DNA from: Candidatus Hydrogenedentota bacterium
Lineage (GTDB): Bacteria; Hydrogenedentota; Hydrogenedentia; Hydrogenedentales; SLHB01
NCBI GenBank assembly: GCA_013359265.1
Contig: JABWCD010000004.1
Location: 248,001 to 312,000 of the forward strand
Reading direction: 5' to 3'
DNA: 64,000 nucleotides
The position numbers and the translations under genes were made by a program. Positions 27,307 to 38,212 of this stretch are shown here, one piece after another. Positions within the stretch are counted from its first letter, which is position 1. Every line of letters begins with the position of its first letter. Under the pieces are notes generated by a model, which saw only the letters and a program-made list of their open reading frames with translations, was not told where the DNA came from and did no database searches.

Positions 27307-28284
27307 ATGCAGACGACCGTAAACTTAAATGGTTTGTATCGCCCAATCCAGCACGACATGGATGCCGTACGCGCGTCGCTCGCCGGACTCTGGGCCGATG
27401 CGCTGCGGTTTGTTTACGGGGACAGCCTCCCGATGTTGCCGATCGGCGGCAAAATGTTGCGGCCCGCACTGTCGCTGCTTTCGGCGGGCGCGCTGGGCGA
27501 GCGCGATACACAACGCTTTGTCCCGCTCGCGACCGCGATGGAACTCTTGCACCTCGCGGCGCTTGCGCACGATGACGTGATCGACCACGCGAATCTGCGG
27601 CATGGCATGCGTTCGCTCAACGCGATGTGGGACAACCACACCGCCGTGCTCGGCGGCGATTACCTTGTCGCCCGCGCCATCGACATTCTCGGATCGTACG
27701 ATTCGTGCCTCGTCATCACCAATGCGATTAACTCCGTGCGCGAGATGTCCGAGGGAGAATTAACACATTTCGGTCTTGGGCAGGACCATTACTCGCCCGA
27801 AGCGTGTATCAGCCTGGCGCGTCAGAAAACGGCAAGCCTTTTTGCAGTGGCGTGCAGTACGCCCGCGTGCGTTATTGAAGGGGCCCCGAGGCGCGAGTTG
27901 CACGAATATGGACTCGCCTTCGGCGTAGCTTTCCAGTTGGTCGACGACTTGCTCGACCTGACGCGTGACGAAGAATCGCTCGGAAAACCGGCGTTCGGCG
28001 ACATTGTCGAAGGCAAGAAAACGTTGCCCATCATTTTGCTTCGCGAATCGCTCGACGCCGCGGGGCAGGCGCGTTTGGACCGCCTGAAGGGCAAGCCGCT
28101 TACGGACGCGGACCGCGTGTGGGTTACGGACGCGATCGAGTCGTCCGGCGCGCGTGAGCAAACCGAGGCGATGGTACGTGAGTACATCGACGAGGCCCGG
28201 GCCGCTCTTGCATCACTCCCCGCAACGCAATACCGCGAGTCAATGCTCGGTCTCGCAGAATTCGTACTGATTCGCGGCGCCTAG
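27307..28284 (+). CDS. Polyprenyl diphosphate synthase
   Basis: 325 residues, trans-isoprenyl diphosphate synthase (IspB/HepT-like). The first Asp-rich motif DDVID is at about residue 88 and the second, DDLLD, at about 211, both intact. GGKMLRP near the N-terminus is the substrate-binding GKxxRP variant. The residues before the first Asp motif are small (ALAH), which suggests a long-chain product such as a quinone side chain. No clear ribosome site was seen; ATG 27289 is an alternative start. Confidence 0.9.
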   Translation: MQTTVNLNGLYRPIQHDMDAVRASLAGLWADALRFVYGDSLPMLPIGGKMLRPALSLLSAGALGERDTQRFVPLATAMELLHLAALAHDDVIDHANLRHGMRSLNAMWDNHTAVLGGDYLVARAIDILGSYDSCLVITNAINSVREMSEGELTHFGLGQDHYSPEACISLARQKTASLFAVACSTPACVIEGAPRRELHEYGLAFGVAFQLVDDLLDLTRDEESLGKPAFGDIVEGKKTLPIILLRESLDAAGQARLDRLKGKPLTDADRVWVTDAIESSGAREQTEAMVREYIDEARAALASLPATQYRESMLGLAEFVLIRGA

Positions 28285-28322
28285 CAGCCGGCGTCCTCTT
28301 GATTCGCTCCAGCCGCATTCCT

Positions 28323-29465
28323 ATGCTTTGGCCCATGCTGTCTCGACACGCAATGTACGCCTGTCTCGCACTGCCGGCGATTGTGTGTTGCGCCTACGCG
28401 GACGAACTATTTCCGGACCGCTACACCGAACCCGCGGAAAACTCGCGGGAGAATCGCCAGGTTCGGTACGACGAGATCGGTACGTACGTGCAACGCCTGC
28501 ATGACGCCGCCGCACAAAGGCGGGACGCGGCGTTCCAACCGGACTTCACAAACGAAACGCGCTACGTTCGATCCACGTGGAAGCTGCGCGAGTCCGTGTG
28601 CGAACGCATCGGGTATCCCCCTCCAATGATAAAACGGTTCGCGAAGCCTCGCTATGAAAAGATTGCCGACGATCCTTACGCCACCATTTATCGCGTCTGG
28701 GTCGAGGTCCTTGATGGTGTCGAGGCCTACGGCTTGATAAGCATTCCGCGCGGACTGACAAAGCCCGCGCCACTGATGGTTTGCCAGCATGGCGGTGGCG
28801 GCAATCCCGAGTTGGTGCATGGAATGATCGAAGGCGTCGGCGCCGGCAACTACGGGTGGATGACGCTGCGCGCGTTGAAAGAGGGCTACGTGACCCTCGA
28901 ACCCGCGCTTCTATTTCCGTACGGCGGTAAAGAAAACATCGAGGGCCTGAACCGTCATCAACTCGACCAACAGTTGCAGTATCTCGGCACGTCCATTCTG
29001 GCTGTCGAACTCTATAAGATATTCCGTCTGATCGACGTCGCGTGTGCCCGATCGGAAGTGGACCGCGATCGGATCGGGATGATGGGGCTGTCCTATGGCG
29101 GCCTATACACCCTGTACGCCGCAGCGCTGGACACGCGAATCGGCGCAGCGGTGAGTTCCTGCTACTTCAACGAACGGCGGCGCTATCTCTGGCAAGACTG
29201 GTCGTTCTTCAACTTCATGAACGAGTTCAACGACGCGGAACTCTGCGCGCTCATCTGCCCGCGCCCGTTCCTGATCGAAGTCGGCGACGCGGACACGCTG
29301 TTCGCCGTCGATGGCGCAAAGTCCGAGGCGCTGCGCGCCAAGCGATATTGGGACGGATTGGGCATTTCGGACCGCTTCGTATTTGAAGTATTCGCCGGTG
29401 GCCACGAATTCAAAGGCGATCATGCGTACGAATTCATGCGGAAACACGTAAAGGACGCTAAATGA
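28323..29465 (+). CDS. Secreted alpha/beta hydrolase
   Basis: About 380 residues. A signal peptide ends near CCAYA-DEL; starts at 28323 or 28335 both fit. Residues about 110-370 form an alpha/beta hydrolase: oxyanion region QHGGGGNPE, nucleophile elbow GLSYGG, an acid near EVGDADTLF and a His in AGGHEF. It resembles acetyl-xylan or dienelactone hydrolases. The stop overlaps the start of the following Gfo/Idh gene by 4 nt, so the two are coupled. The substrate is probably a carbohydrate ester (inference). Confidence 0.8.
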   Translation: MLWPMLSRHAMYACLALPAIVCCAYADELFPDRYTEPAENSRENRQVRYDEIGTYVQRLHDAAAQRRDAAFQPDFTNETRYVRSTWKLRESVCERIGYPPPMIKRFAKPRYEKIADDPYATIYRVWVEVLDGVEAYGLISIPRGLTKPAPLMVCQHGGGGNPELVHGMIEGVGAGNYGWMTLRALKEGYVTLEPALLFPYGGKENIEGLNRHQLDQQLQYLGTSILAVELYKIFRLIDVACARSEVDRDRIGMMGLSYGGLYTLYAAALDTRIGAAVSSCYFNERRRYLWQDWSFFNFMNEFNDAELCALICPRPFLIEVGDADTLFAVDGAKSEALRAKRYWDGLGISDRFVFEVFAGGHEFKGDHAYEFMRKHVKDAK

Positions 29466-30448
29466 GCACAGCCATTCGTTGGGGAATCCTCGGGACCGGC
29501 GCTATCGCCAAAAAGTTTGCGACGGGATTGCAGTCCGTTCCCGACGCCGCGATTGCAGCGGTCGGTTCACGCAGGCAGGACACAGCGGATGCCTTTGCCA
29601 GGGAGTTTGGCGCGCCGCGCGCCTACGCGTCGTACCAAGCGCTTGCGAGCGATCCCGAAGTGGACGTGATTTACATTTCCACGCCACACCAACTGCACTG
29701 CGAAAATACCCTGCTTTGCTTAGAACACGGCAAAGCCGTGCTGTGCGAAAAGCCATTTGCGATCAACGCTACGCAAGCGAAGGCGATGGTCTCTCTCGCA
29801 CGGCAGAAGAACCTGTTCCTGATGGAGGCGATGTGGACGCGATTCCTTCCAGCAATGGTTCAGGCGAAGGCGTGGATTGCGGAGGGGCGTATCGGCGAGC
29901 CGCGCATGGTCATGGGCGATTTCGGTTTTCGCGCGGACATGAACGTGGAGAGTCGCTTGTTCAATCCGGAGTATGGTGGAGGCAGCCTGCTGGATGTCGG
30001 TGTGTACCCTGTTTCCTTCGCCTCGATGGTGTTCAACGGCGAACCGGTCGCCGCGACCGGCGCTGCGCACATCGGGCAAACCGGAGTCGACGAACAGGCA
30101 GGCTACGTTCTCACATACGACAAAGGACGCCTCGCCGTCCTAGCGAGCGGCGTGCGGACCGAGACGCCGCACGATGCCTATGTGCTCGGAACGGACGGTA
30201 TGGTCCGCATGCATTCCCCCTTCTGGTGTACGACGACCGCAACGTTAACCCGGCATGGGCACGAGCCGGTTCTATTCTCTCAGGCGCACCAGGGAAACGG
30301 CTACGAGTACCAGGCGATGGAAGTGATGCGGTGTCTGCGCGCTGGCGAAACGGAAAGCCCGGACATGCCGCTGGGCGAGAGCATCCTTATTATGCAGACG
30401 ATGGACCGCTTGCGCGCGCAGTGGGGCCTCAAGTATCCCATGGAGTAA
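29462..30448 (+). CDS. Gfo/Idh/MocA family oxidoreductase (cytoplasmic)
   Basis: 328 residues with no export signal, unlike the other two family members in this window. Rossmann motif GILGTGAIAKKF at the N-terminus, then the catalytic/cofactor motif LCEKPFAIN. The C-terminal domain has GGGSLLDVGVYP. It is closest to the trans-1,2-dihydrobenzene-1,2-diol dehydrogenase/xylose dehydrogenase-like branch. Translationally coupled to the hydrolase before it. Confidence 0.92.
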   Translation: MSTAIRWGILGTGAIAKKFATGLQSVPDAAIAAVGSRRQDTADAFAREFGAPRAYASYQALASDPEVDVIYISTPHQLHCENTLLCLEHGKAVLCEKPFAINATQAKAMVSLARQKNLFLMEAMWTRFLPAMVQAKAWIAEGRIGEPRMVMGDFGFRADMNVESRLFNPEYGGGSLLDVGVYPVSFASMVFNGEPVAATGAAHIGQTGVDEQAGYVLTYDKGRLAVLASGVRTETPHDAYVLGTDGMVRMHSPFWCTTTATLTRHGHEPVLFSQAHQGNGYEYQAMEVMRCLRAGETESPDMPLGESILIMQTMDRLRAQWGLKYPME

Positions 30449-30593
30449 CCCCGGCGCGCTGCGGTCCGGCTTCGTTTTGTGCGGTTTGCCAACGCTTTGG
30501 TATCATCTCGTCAATGCAATGAATTGCCGTCCGTGTTGACACGCATTCCGCGGTGTCCGGAGTTCATCATCCTTGTTCGATGGTTTTTTTCGC

Positions 30594-33338
30594 ATGCTTG
30601 ACACGATCCTGAAATCGCTCTTTGGCACGAACAAAGAGCGCCAAATCAAACGCCTCCAACCGTTGCTCGATGCCGTGCGTTCGCACGAACGGACCGTTGC
30701 AGGCATGACAAACGACCAACTGCGCGCACAGACCGGCGTGTTCAAAGAGCGCCTGAGCCAAGGCGCGGCGCTGGACGATATCCTTCCCGAAGCGTTTGCC
30801 GTCTGCTGCGAAGCCTCCAAGCGCGTAACGGGAATGCGCCCGTTCGACGTGCAAATCATCGGCGGCATCGTGCTACACCAGGGTGCCATTGCCGAAATGG
30901 TGACTGGCGAAGGCAAAACGCTCGTCGCAACGCTGCCCTGCTATCTCAACGCGCTCGAGGGCAAGGGCGTCCACGTCGTCACCGTGAACGACTACCTCGC
31001 GCGCCGCGACAAGGAATGGATGGGCCCGATCTACGAATTCCTCGGCCTCTCGGTCGGCCTAATCCAACATGACATGGACAGCATCGAGCACCAGGTCAGC
31101 TACCGCGCGGACATCACGTACGGTACCAACAGCGAAATCGGGTTCGATTACCTGCGCGACAACATGGCCCGGCGTCCTGAGTCCCGCGTGCATCGCGAAC
31201 TCAACTACGCCATCATCGACGAAATCGATTCAATTCTGATCGACGAAGCGCGAACGCCGCTGATTATCTCCGGGCGCCCCGAGAAGCCTACCGACTTGTA
31301 TTACCGCGTTGACGATGTCGTCCGCCAGCTCAGGCGCGACAAGCACTACGAAGTAAACGAAAAGCACCGCCACGTGATCATCTCCGACGATGGCATGGCG
31401 CTCGCCGAGAAACTTATGGGGGTCGAGGACCTGTTCACCTCGGACTCGCTGGGCATCGTCCACATGATCGAACAGTCGATTCGCGCGCACAACCTGTACA
31501 AGAAGGACGACGAATACGTCGTACGAAACGGCGAAGTGCTCATCGTCGACGAGTTTACCGGTCGGCTCATGGAAGGGCGCCGATACTCGGACGGCCTCCA
31601 TCAGGCGATCGAAGCGAAGGAACGCGTCGCAGTCCAGTTCGAAAACCAGACAATTGCTACCATCACATACCAGAATCTCTTCCGATTGTATAAGAAAATC
31701 AGCGGCATGACCGGTACCGCCGTCACCGAGGCGATGGAATTCTCGTCGATCTACAACCTTGACGTCGTTCAGATTCCAACGAACCTGCCGCTGATCCGCG
31801 ACGACATGACGGACCTGGTGTTCGCCACCGAAAAAGGAAAGTTCAAGGCCGTAACGGACGAAATCGTTCACATTCACGGCGCCGGGCGGCCAGTACTGGT
31901 CGGCACGGTCTCAATCGAAAAGTCGGAATTGGTGGCGGAGACCTTGCGCCAGCGCGGCATTACGGACTTCCAGGTGCTGAACGCAAAGCACCACGAGCGC
32001 GAAGCGTCCATCATCTCGAACGCGGGCAAGCAGGGCGCCATCACTATTGCCACGAACATGGCCGGCCGTGGTACGGACATCAAGCTGGGCGAAGGCGTAC
32101 GCGAGTTGGGCGGGCTGGCTATCGTCGGGACGGAGCGCCACGAGTCCCGGCGCATCGACAACCAGCTCCGAGGCCGCTGCGGCCGCCAGGGCGATCCGGG
32201 AACTACCCGCTTCTTTCTCAGCCTCGAGGATGAAGTCGCGCGGCTGTTCGGGGGCGACCGCGTGAAGCGCGTGCTCGAGTGGATGGGCAGCCAGGAAGAA
32301 ATGGACGATCAACCATTGAGCCAGCGCATGGTTACACGCTCAATCGAACGCGCACAGCGCAGCGTCGAAGAAATGAACTTCGAAGCGCGCAAGCATCTCA
32401 AAGAATATGACGACGTCATGAATGAACAGCGCCGCATCGTCTACGGGATTCGTCGCGAAGTGCTCGAAGACAAGGACGTGCGCGGGCGCATCGAGAATTT
32501 CTTCAACAACACGATTGGCGATATCGTCGCCGAGTACGCGCCGCAGGAGCAATTGCCGGAGAATTGGGATTTTGACAGCCTCGAGGCGCGGTTTAAGCAA
32601 GTCTTCGGTTTCGATCCAAAGTTGGACACGGATGACGAGGAAAATGCGCAGCCGCTCGATACCGACTTGATTGCGCAGGTCCACGCGCGTTACGTGGCCA
32701 ACGAGAAGGCGATCGAAGAGGAGTATCGGAGCAGCTATTGTGAACAAATCGGCGGCGACGATTCCCACATCGATTTCGCGAAGCTTGCGCGCAAATATGT
32801 CCACGACATCGAGAAAATGGCGCTGCTCAGCGCCGTCGACGACAAATGGATCGATCACCTCTACTCGATGGACTACCTGCGCGATTCGGTGCGCCTGCGC
32901 GCCTTTGGGCAGAAGGACCCGTTGGTCGAGTACAAAACCGAAGGGTTCGAGATGTTCGAGAGCATGATGAGCAGCATCGAGGAACGGGTGATTCAGACCG
33001 TATTCCGTCTGACCGACCCGGACGTGCGCAAATCGCGCCGCATCGAAGCCCAGCGCGGTACCCTCAGTGCGAAGAACGACCCATTCGCGTCCATCTCCGA
33101 TTACAACATGGTCAGCGCCGACAAACAACAAGACCGGAGTTTTGCGTCCTACGACACAAGCCGGTTCAAACTTGCCGGCCAAGACGCCGCGGCGCAGAGT
33201 GCACCGCCCGGCGACGCCCAACCACGCAAGGTGAAGCAGGAGCCGATCCGCAAACTCACCCCCGAAGTCGGCCCGAACGACCCATGCCCCTGCGGAAGCG
33301 GCAAGAAGTATAAGAAGTGCTGCGGCGGCGTCTCGTAG
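30594..33338 (+). CDS. secA: Preprotein translocase ATPase SecA
   Basis: 914 residues, the motor of the Sec export pathway. Walker A is in [11 protein letters not shown] (about residue 100), and the DEAD-like box is in the [17 protein letters not shown] region. The segments [10 protein letters not shown] and RGRCGRQGD mark the second nucleotide-binding fold. The C-terminus ends in the zinc/SecB-binding motif [13 protein letters not shown]. The ATG at 30594 is chosen over an upstream TTG, although no good ribosome site precedes it. The final 22 nt overlap the next gene. Confidence 0.97.
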   Translation: MLDTILKSLFGTNKERQIKRLQPLLDAVRSHERTVAGMTNDQLRAQTGVFKERLSQGAALDDILPEAFAVCCEASKRVTGMRPFDVQIIGGIVLHQGAIAEMVTGEGKTLVATLPCYLNALEGKGVHVVTVNDYLARRDKEWMGPIYEFLGLSVGLIQHDMDSIEHQVSYRADITYGTNSEIGFDYLRDNMARRPESRVHRELNYAIIDEIDSILIDEARTPLIISGRPEKPTDLYYRVDDVVRQLRRDKHYEVNEKHRHVIISDDGMALAEKLMGVEDLFTSDSLGIVHMIEQSIRAHNLYKKDDEYVVRNGEVLIVDEFTGRLMEGRRYSDGLHQAIEAKERVAVQFENQTIATITYQNLFRLYKKISGMTGTAVTEAMEFSSIYNLDVVQIPTNLPLIRDDMTDLVFATEKGKFKAVTDEIVHIHGAGRPVLVGTVSIEKSELVAETLRQRGITDFQVLNAKHHEREASIISNAGKQGAITIATNMAGRGTDIKLGEGVRELGGLAIVGTERHESRRIDNQLRGRCGRQGDPGTTRFFLSLEDEVARLFGGDRVKRVLEWMGSQEEMDDQPLSQRMVTRSIERAQRSVEEMNFEARKHLKEYDDVMNEQRRIVYGIRREVLEDKDVRGRIENFFNNTIGDIVAEYAPQEQLPENWDFDSLEARFKQVFGFDPKLDTDDEENAQPLDTDLIAQVHARYVANEKAIEEEYRSSYCEQIGGDDSHIDFAKLARKYVHDIEKMALLSAVDDKWIDHLYSMDYLRDSVRLRAFGQKDPLVEYKTEGFEMFESMMSSIEERVIQTVFRLTDPDVRKSRRIEAQRGTLSAKNDPFASISDYNMVSADKQQDRSFASYDTSRFKLAGQDAAAQSAPPGDAQPRKVKQEPIRKLTPEVGPNDPCPCGSGKKYKKCCGGVS

Positions 33339-34819
33339 TACTTTCCGCCCTCGCCATCGCCGCCTTCTGGCTGGTGATGATGGCGCTGCTGCTGCGCCGC
33401 GAAATTCTCACGCCATTATTGCGCGTCGGCCCTGGCGCCTTTACCGTCCCATCGGAACCGACCGACACATGGTTGGGGCTTCTGCTCAACGACGCAGTCA
33501 AGACACCGATCGGGTACATCAACATTCGCACGGAACCCAATACCCGCGGGCAGGATGCGGGCATCCGCGCGCAGGTTCTCGGGCGAATGCGCTTGAACCT
33601 CGGGAGCTTCAAAGGCGAGCTCGTAATGAACGGCCAGGCTTGGGCGTCCCCTGCGTCCGGCTTGCGCGACTTTTCGTTCACGCTGCGCTCCGGCGAGCAC
33701 GCCACCACCTTGGAGGCGACGGTCGAGGCTGGCCGCCTGAAAGGCGCGATGAAGACCGGCGGCGAACGCACCCCAATCGACTTGGCGGTTGGCGACGCGC
33801 AGTTGATGACCGCTGCGCCCGGGTTCGGTTCGTTCTCGATACCGTCGTTGGCGGTTGGCGATGAGGTCCAAGTCGAAACATTCGATCCGCTGACAATGTC
33901 CGCGGGAAGGGCGCGCGTGCGCTGCCTGCGCGAGGAAACCATCCGAGTCATGGGACGCGACGCGCACACCAAAGTCGTTGAGACCAACCTTTCCGGAATG
34001 AAGTCGACCGCGTGGATCGACGATAGAGGTGAAGTAGTGCGCGCCGAGACCCCCATCGGGTTCGTTCTGCAACGCATGGACGCCGCGGAGGCCCTCGATA
34101 TGGCCGCGGCGAAACACGAGAATGCCGCCGGCTTGTTGGAGTTCGCCGCGATCAGGCCCGAAGGTCCGAAACCATACCGCGGCGCCGCCCGGATGGAATT
34201 CGTGTTCTCAGGACTCGAAGGCGTCGCAGAACTGCCCATCGAGATCGATGGCGCGCAATCGCAAACGCCACGAAACACATGGGTCATCACGGCCAAAGGC
34301 CCGGAAGGCGAAGCAGCGCCCCTGTCCGATTCCGATCGCGAGGCAGCACTGGCGAACGACCCCTTCCTGCAAATCGACCATCCCAAGATCGTCGAGAAAG
34401 CGCGCGAAATCGTCGGCAGCGAGCACGACGCGTGGCGGCAGGCCATGCTGCTCTACGAATGGGTCCACACCAAAATCGAGAAGAACATCGTGCCCAGCTT
34501 GCCGACTTCACTCGATGTCTTAATGACACTCGAAGGCGACTGCAACGAGCACACTATGCTCTACACCGCGTTGGCGCGCGCGTCCGGCATTCCGACGCGT
34601 ATGGCGATCGGGCTGGTGTGGAGCGAAGAGTTCGGCGCCTTTTACTACCACGCGTGGCCCGAGGTGTACGTGGGGCGATGGGTCTGGATCGACCCAACCC
34701 TGGGCCAGCCGATCGCCGACGCAACCCACATCAAGCTGCTCTCGGGCGATTTGATGTCGTGGTGGCGCATCGCGCCCTTCATGGGCAATATCCACATTCG
34801 CACGCTCGATGTTCAGTAA
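33317..34819 (+). CDS. Membrane-anchored transglutaminase-like protein
   Basis: 500 residues from a GTG inside the end of secA. One TM helix at about residues 7-27 leaves a large periplasmic part. The beta-rich N-terminal region (about 45-330) precedes a transglutaminase core whose triad is C409 (GDCNEHT), H445 (YYHAWPE) and D459 (WIDPTLG). Such proteins act as cysteine proteases or amide-forming enzymes. The 22-nt overlap with secA implies coupled translation, which is unusual and may reflect a role in export or envelope quality. Confidence 0.85.
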   Translation: MLRRRLVVLSALAIAAFWLVMMALLLRREILTPLLRVGPGAFTVPSEPTDTWLGLLLNDAVKTPIGYINIRTEPNTRGQDAGIRAQVLGRMRLNLGSFKGELVMNGQAWASPASGLRDFSFTLRSGEHATTLEATVEAGRLKGAMKTGGERTPIDLAVGDAQLMTAAPGFGSFSIPSLAVGDEVQVETFDPLTMSAGRARVRCLREETIRVMGRDAHTKVVETNLSGMKSTAWIDDRGEVVRAETPIGFVLQRMDAAEALDMAAAKHENAAGLLEFAAIRPEGPKPYRGAARMEFVFSGLEGVAELPIEIDGAQSQTPRNTWVITAKGPEGEAAPLSDSDREAALANDPFLQIDHPKIVEKAREIVGSEHDAWRQAMLLYEWVHTKIEKNIVPSLPTSLDVLMTLEGDCNEHTMLYTALARASGIPTRMAIGLVWSEEFGAFYYHAWPEVYVGRWVWIDPTLGQPIADATHIKLLSGDLMSWWRIAPFMGNIHIRTLDVQ

Positions 34820-34925
34820 TCCGCACGCCCGCTTGGGGATTGCGATTTCCGTGTAGTATCCTTGGCCTTCAGTGAATGTTTGGGAGCGGCGACGGCTTGT
34901 CGTACAACGGGATTGCAGCTTCGAG

Positions 34926-36776
34926 ATGTTCAGTATTACTTCACAAACCGGGCCGAGTAAAGGTTTGACCTGGCCGATAGGGCCGGACAGACTGGTGCTT
35001 GGCCGCGCGCCGAACTGCGATGTGTTTGTGCCCGACTCGTTAGCCTCCCGCCATCATTGCGAAATCGTTACAACCGGGGATGACGTATTCCTCACCGATC
35101 TCGGCAGCAGCAACGCTACCTTGGTAAACGGCCGGCCCGCAAAGCAATGTGCCCTGCGGCCCGGTGATGAAATCGCGATCGGACGTTCGCTGTTCCTAGT
35201 TACCACGAGCGATGTGCCTTCGGTTCAGGGTGCCGACGATTTCGGCGGGGCCACGACGGTAAATCTCGGCGAGGATCAATCGCAGGCCCTGGGCGACGTC
35301 ACGGCGGAACTTGTCGCCAAGGCGTATCCCAATTCCGTCACTGAACTCGCGGTATTGTTTGACGTGAGTCGGCGCTGCAGCCGCTCCGCAAGCATTACGG
35401 ACTTGATCTCCGTCATCTTCGACGCGATCGAGGCGTACTTCCATCCGACAACGGCGTGGGTAGGGCTTCATCAGTCGCTGAGCGGCGAGCTTGTGTTCTA
35501 TTCGCCGCAGTCCATTCAGTCGGGCGATTCAACGACCGCGCCGAACGAAGTGCAGCGCAAGGCCAAGAAGGCCTTGGCGCGGCGAGAAGGACTCAACATA
35601 CCGGTTATATCGCGCGAAGGCGAGGCGCAGCGGCTTGCGACGTTGTTGGCGGCCCCGATCGATCTTGCCGGCCAACAGATCGGCTGCGCCATGCTGCGAT
35701 TGGAAGCCGAGAACCGGCTGCCAAGCGACAACGACCTGCGTTTCCTTGTGGCGCTCGCACAGACGAGCGCGCCCTATTTCCAATCCATGCGCCAAATGGA
35801 CCGCCTGCGGCGAGACAACCAGAGCCTGCGCGCCGTTGCCCGCGTGTCGACCGGCCTGATCGGCGAGAGCGCGGCCATGAACCATCTGCGCGCGCTGGTC
35901 GAGAAGGCGGCCATGAGCGAATTGAACGCGCTGGTGACGGGCGAGACCGGCACTGGCAAGGAACTGGTCGCGCACCTGTTGCACGAACAGTCCGCCCGCT
36001 CCGGCGGCCCGCTTATCGTGGTCAACTGCGCGGCAATTCCGCCGCACCTTTTCGAAAGCGAATTCTTCGGTTACGAGAAGGGCGCCTTTACCGGCGCGGC
36101 GCAACGGCGCATCGGGCTAATCGAGCAGGCCAACGAAGGCACGCTGTTCCTGGACGAAGTCGGCGATCTGAGCATGGACAACCAGGCCAAGCTGCTGCGC
36201 GTGCTCGATTCCGGGCGCTTTTTCCGCGTCGGCGGAAACCGCGAGACGCGCGTGGACATTCGCGTCATCGCCGCGACGAACAAGGACGTGCCGATGCAGG
36301 TCAAGCGCGGCGAGTTCCGCGAAGACCTCTATCACCGGTTGAACGGCATCGCCATTCCCGTGCCGCCGTTGCGCGAACGCCCGGCCGATATCGCGGCGCT
36401 CGCCGAGCACTTCTTCACCATGAGCTTGGGGCGCGCCAAGCGGCCCGTAACCGGAATCTCGGGCACGGCCATGGAGTATCTCCTGTCGCACTCCTGGCCG
36501 GGAAACGTCCGCCAACTGCGCAACACGATCGAACGCGCTATCGCCCTGACGCGCTCGGACCTCATCCAAATCCACGACGTGCAATCGCCCGCGGAGTCGT
36601 CCACCGAACCCGATACCGACAAGACACCGCTGAGTCTCGCCGAAGTCGAAAAACGACACATCGAGAAGGCGCTCAAATTCTGCAACAACCGCGTCAACGA
36701 CGCCGCGCGATTGCTCGGAATCGGCCGCAGCACACTCTACGCAAAGATTGCGGAGTACGGCCTCTCGGCGGAATGA
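34926..36776 (+). CDS. FHA-GAF sigma-54-dependent transcriptional activator
   Basis: 616 residues from ATG 34926; a GTG at 34872 would add 18. The FHA domain (about 1-95) has GRAPNCDV and SRHHCEI, a GAF-like domain covers about 140-290, and the AAA+ domain has Walker A GETGTGKE (about 338) and an intact GAFTGA sigma-54 loop (about 386). A Fis-type HTH ends the protein (RVNDAARLLGIGRSTLYAKI). With no receiver domain, input is probably a phosphothreonine peptide plus a small ligand, giving Ser/Thr-kinase control of sigma-54 promoters. Confidence 0.94.
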   Translation: MFSITSQTGPSKGLTWPIGPDRLVLGRAPNCDVFVPDSLASRHHCEIVTTGDDVFLTDLGSSNATLVNGRPAKQCALRPGDEIAIGRSLFLVTTSDVPSVQGADDFGGATTVNLGEDQSQALGDVTAELVAKAYPNSVTELAVLFDVSRRCSRSASITDLISVIFDAIEAYFHPTTAWVGLHQSLSGELVFYSPQSIQSGDSTTAPNEVQRKAKKALARREGLNIPVISREGEAQRLATLLAAPIDLAGQQIGCAMLRLEAENRLPSDNDLRFLVALAQTSAPYFQSMRQMDRLRRDNQSLRAVARVSTGLIGESAAMNHLRALVEKAAMSELNALVTGETGTGKELVAHLLHEQSARSGGPLIVVNCAAIPPHLFESEFFGYEKGAFTGAAQRRIGLIEQANEGTLFLDEVGDLSMDNQAKLLRVLDSGRFFRVGGNRETRVDIRVIAATNKDVPMQVKRGEFREDLYHRLNGIAIPVPPLRERPADIAALAEHFFTMSLGRAKRPVTGISGTAMEYLLSHSWPGNVRQLRNTIERAIALTRSDLIQIHDVQSPAESSTEPDTDKTPLSLAEVEKRHIEKALKFCNNRVNDAARLLGIGRSTLYAKIAEYGLSAE

Positions 36777-36797
36777 CGCAAAAACCGGTGGCCTGTG

Positions 36798-37614
36798 CTA
36801 CACGTCCGTTACGACTGGGAGCGCGCCGCGTATCGAACCGCTCTGAAAGACCAGCGCATTTGCGGAAATGGCTGCACGCAGGTCCGGTTCGCCTCCCGAG
36901 AACAGCGACCGATCACGTAACAACACGCATTTGCCCGAATGTTCCGGGGGCAGTATCGAAATCAACTGGTGCGCTTCGTCAAGCATATCGTGCCAGCGCA
37001 GCGCCAGGTCCGATGCGTTGGGCGGTTGGCCATCGTACTGAAGCGCCGCAATCTCCATGACCGAGTACCTGGAAGTTCGCGCAGCTTGCGACAGGATTGC
37101 GGACGGTGAAAAGGCCGGGTCTTTTCCCGAAGCGGCCCAAGCCAGATAGGCGATCGGTTGAATTCGATCGTGGCAAGCAATGACGTCCACCCAATCGCGC
37201 ACTTCAAGGCGGCCGACGAGCGCCAGCACCTCATTCGTGGCGAGATCGGACCGGATGCAGCGTCAATCCAAACTCTGCGTGCTCCACCAAAGGAAAGAAG
37301 CGAATCGTATTGTCTGCCGCCCACTGAATACCGGTGTTGTCCGCGCAGCGCCGCACAATCGCCTCGACGTATCCCGGCCGCTCGCGTTTGACCTCCACGG
37401 CGCAGCCATCGCGTTCCAGGAGCTTCCGGTCCGCCTCGAAACTGCTCATGACGGCCTGCGGCGTATCATGGAACAAGTCGATATCGTCCGAGATGCGGCC
37501 CCCACGGACGACTTCGTTTATCGCGACTCCGTCACCGACGTAGCTTTCGCCAGACTCGATGCGCGTGCGGGCGACTAACCGGCAGATGTGGCGCTGGAAT
37601 GCTGTGGGAGCCAT
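36798..37614 (-). pseudogene. AbiEii-like nucleotidyltransferase toxin gene, frameshifted
   Basis: Two adjacent frames give one protein of about 270 residues. The first (from 37614) has GESYVGDGVAINEV and RISDDIDLFHD, the GG/GS-type and DxD motifs of nucleotidyltransferase toxins. After LHPV it runs into an early stop. The next frame continues with DLATNEVLALVGRLEVRDW...DVIACH, the expected continuation. Removing one of the two Gs at 37248-37249 rejoins them. A small partner gene overlaps its start. It is either an inactivated toxin or an assembly error. Confidence 0.75.
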
Positions 37615-37802
37615 TGACGGAGTGGGGCGGCCTTCTTAAATGCGGCCAGGTCGCCATTGTTCTCGACCGCACGCAACACGCGAATCGCGGACTCGGCGGT
37701 TTCGGGATAGTAGTCCTTCCGCATGTACCACAGACATTGGACGCGGTACTCGTCCATTAGTTCGTGTACCTTCCGAAGGACCTCGTCGAGTTGCTCGTAC
37801 AT
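37575..37802 (-). CDS. Small partner (candidate antitoxin) of the nucleotidyltransferase gene
   Basis: 75 residues, acidic helical N-terminus (YEQLDEVLRKVHELMDEY), then CLWYMRKDYYPET, and a C-terminal AAPLRQWLPQHSS. From memory, proteins with CLWFxRxDYYP are found directly before AbiEii-like nucleotidyltransferases, where they would act as antitoxin or specificity partner. It overlaps the toxin gene start by 40 nt. It remains intact although the toxin frame is broken, as expected if an antitoxin is harmless alone. Confidence 0.7.
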   Translation of the reverse strand: MYEQLDEVLRKVHELMDEYRVQCLWYMRKDYYPETAESAIRVLRAVENNGDLAAFKKAAPLRQWLPQHSSATSAG

Positions 37803-37911
37803 AGGGATACGAGAATACGTTTAGCACTTTGCATCCGCAAGAAACCTCGCTCGCATCCCGCTTCGAGGCACTTGCGGCGCAGTATCCTTTGGGATACAAT
37901 ACCCTCGCGCC

Positions 37912-38202
37912 ATGTATGAGGTTAGGCAAACCGAAGCATACTCGCGCTGGTTCCGCGGCCTGCGCGACCGGCATGCGCAAGCGCGCATTAACGCGCGGAT
38001 ACGACGCTTGTCTCTTGGCAACACTGGAGACACCAAGTCCGTTGGAGAAGGTGTATCCGAATTGCGAATCGATTATGGTCCCGGGTATCGCGTGTACTTT
38101 ACGGTGCGCGGGGCAACGGTGGCAATATTGCTTGGCGGCGGCGACAAGCGCTCGCAGCCGAAGGACATCAAACTGGCGCAAGAGATTGCGCGCACCGTGT
38201 AA
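37912..38202 (+). CDS. RelE/HigB-type toxin (addiction module killer)
   Basis: 96 residues of the Gp49/HigB-like RelE superfamily. Typical segments are FRGLRDRHAQARINARIRRL, ELRIDYGPGYRVYF and LLGGGDKRSQPKDI. It would act as a ribosome-dependent mRNA interferase. The toxin gene comes first and the antitoxin follows after 10 nt, the usual order for this type. No key residue appears missing. Confidence 0.9.
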   Translation: MYEVRQTEAYSRWFRGLRDRHAQARINARIRRLSLGNTGDTKSVGEGVSELRIDYGPGYRVYFTVRGATVAILLGGGDKRSQPKDIKLAQEIARTV

Positions 38203-38212
38203 AGGACCAAAA

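Noticed and set aside
35456-37060. Open frame of 534 codons within the sigma-54 regulator
   Set aside because: Same-strand shadow of a gene with complete AAA+ and HTH motifs; Arg-rich composition typical of an out-of-frame reading.
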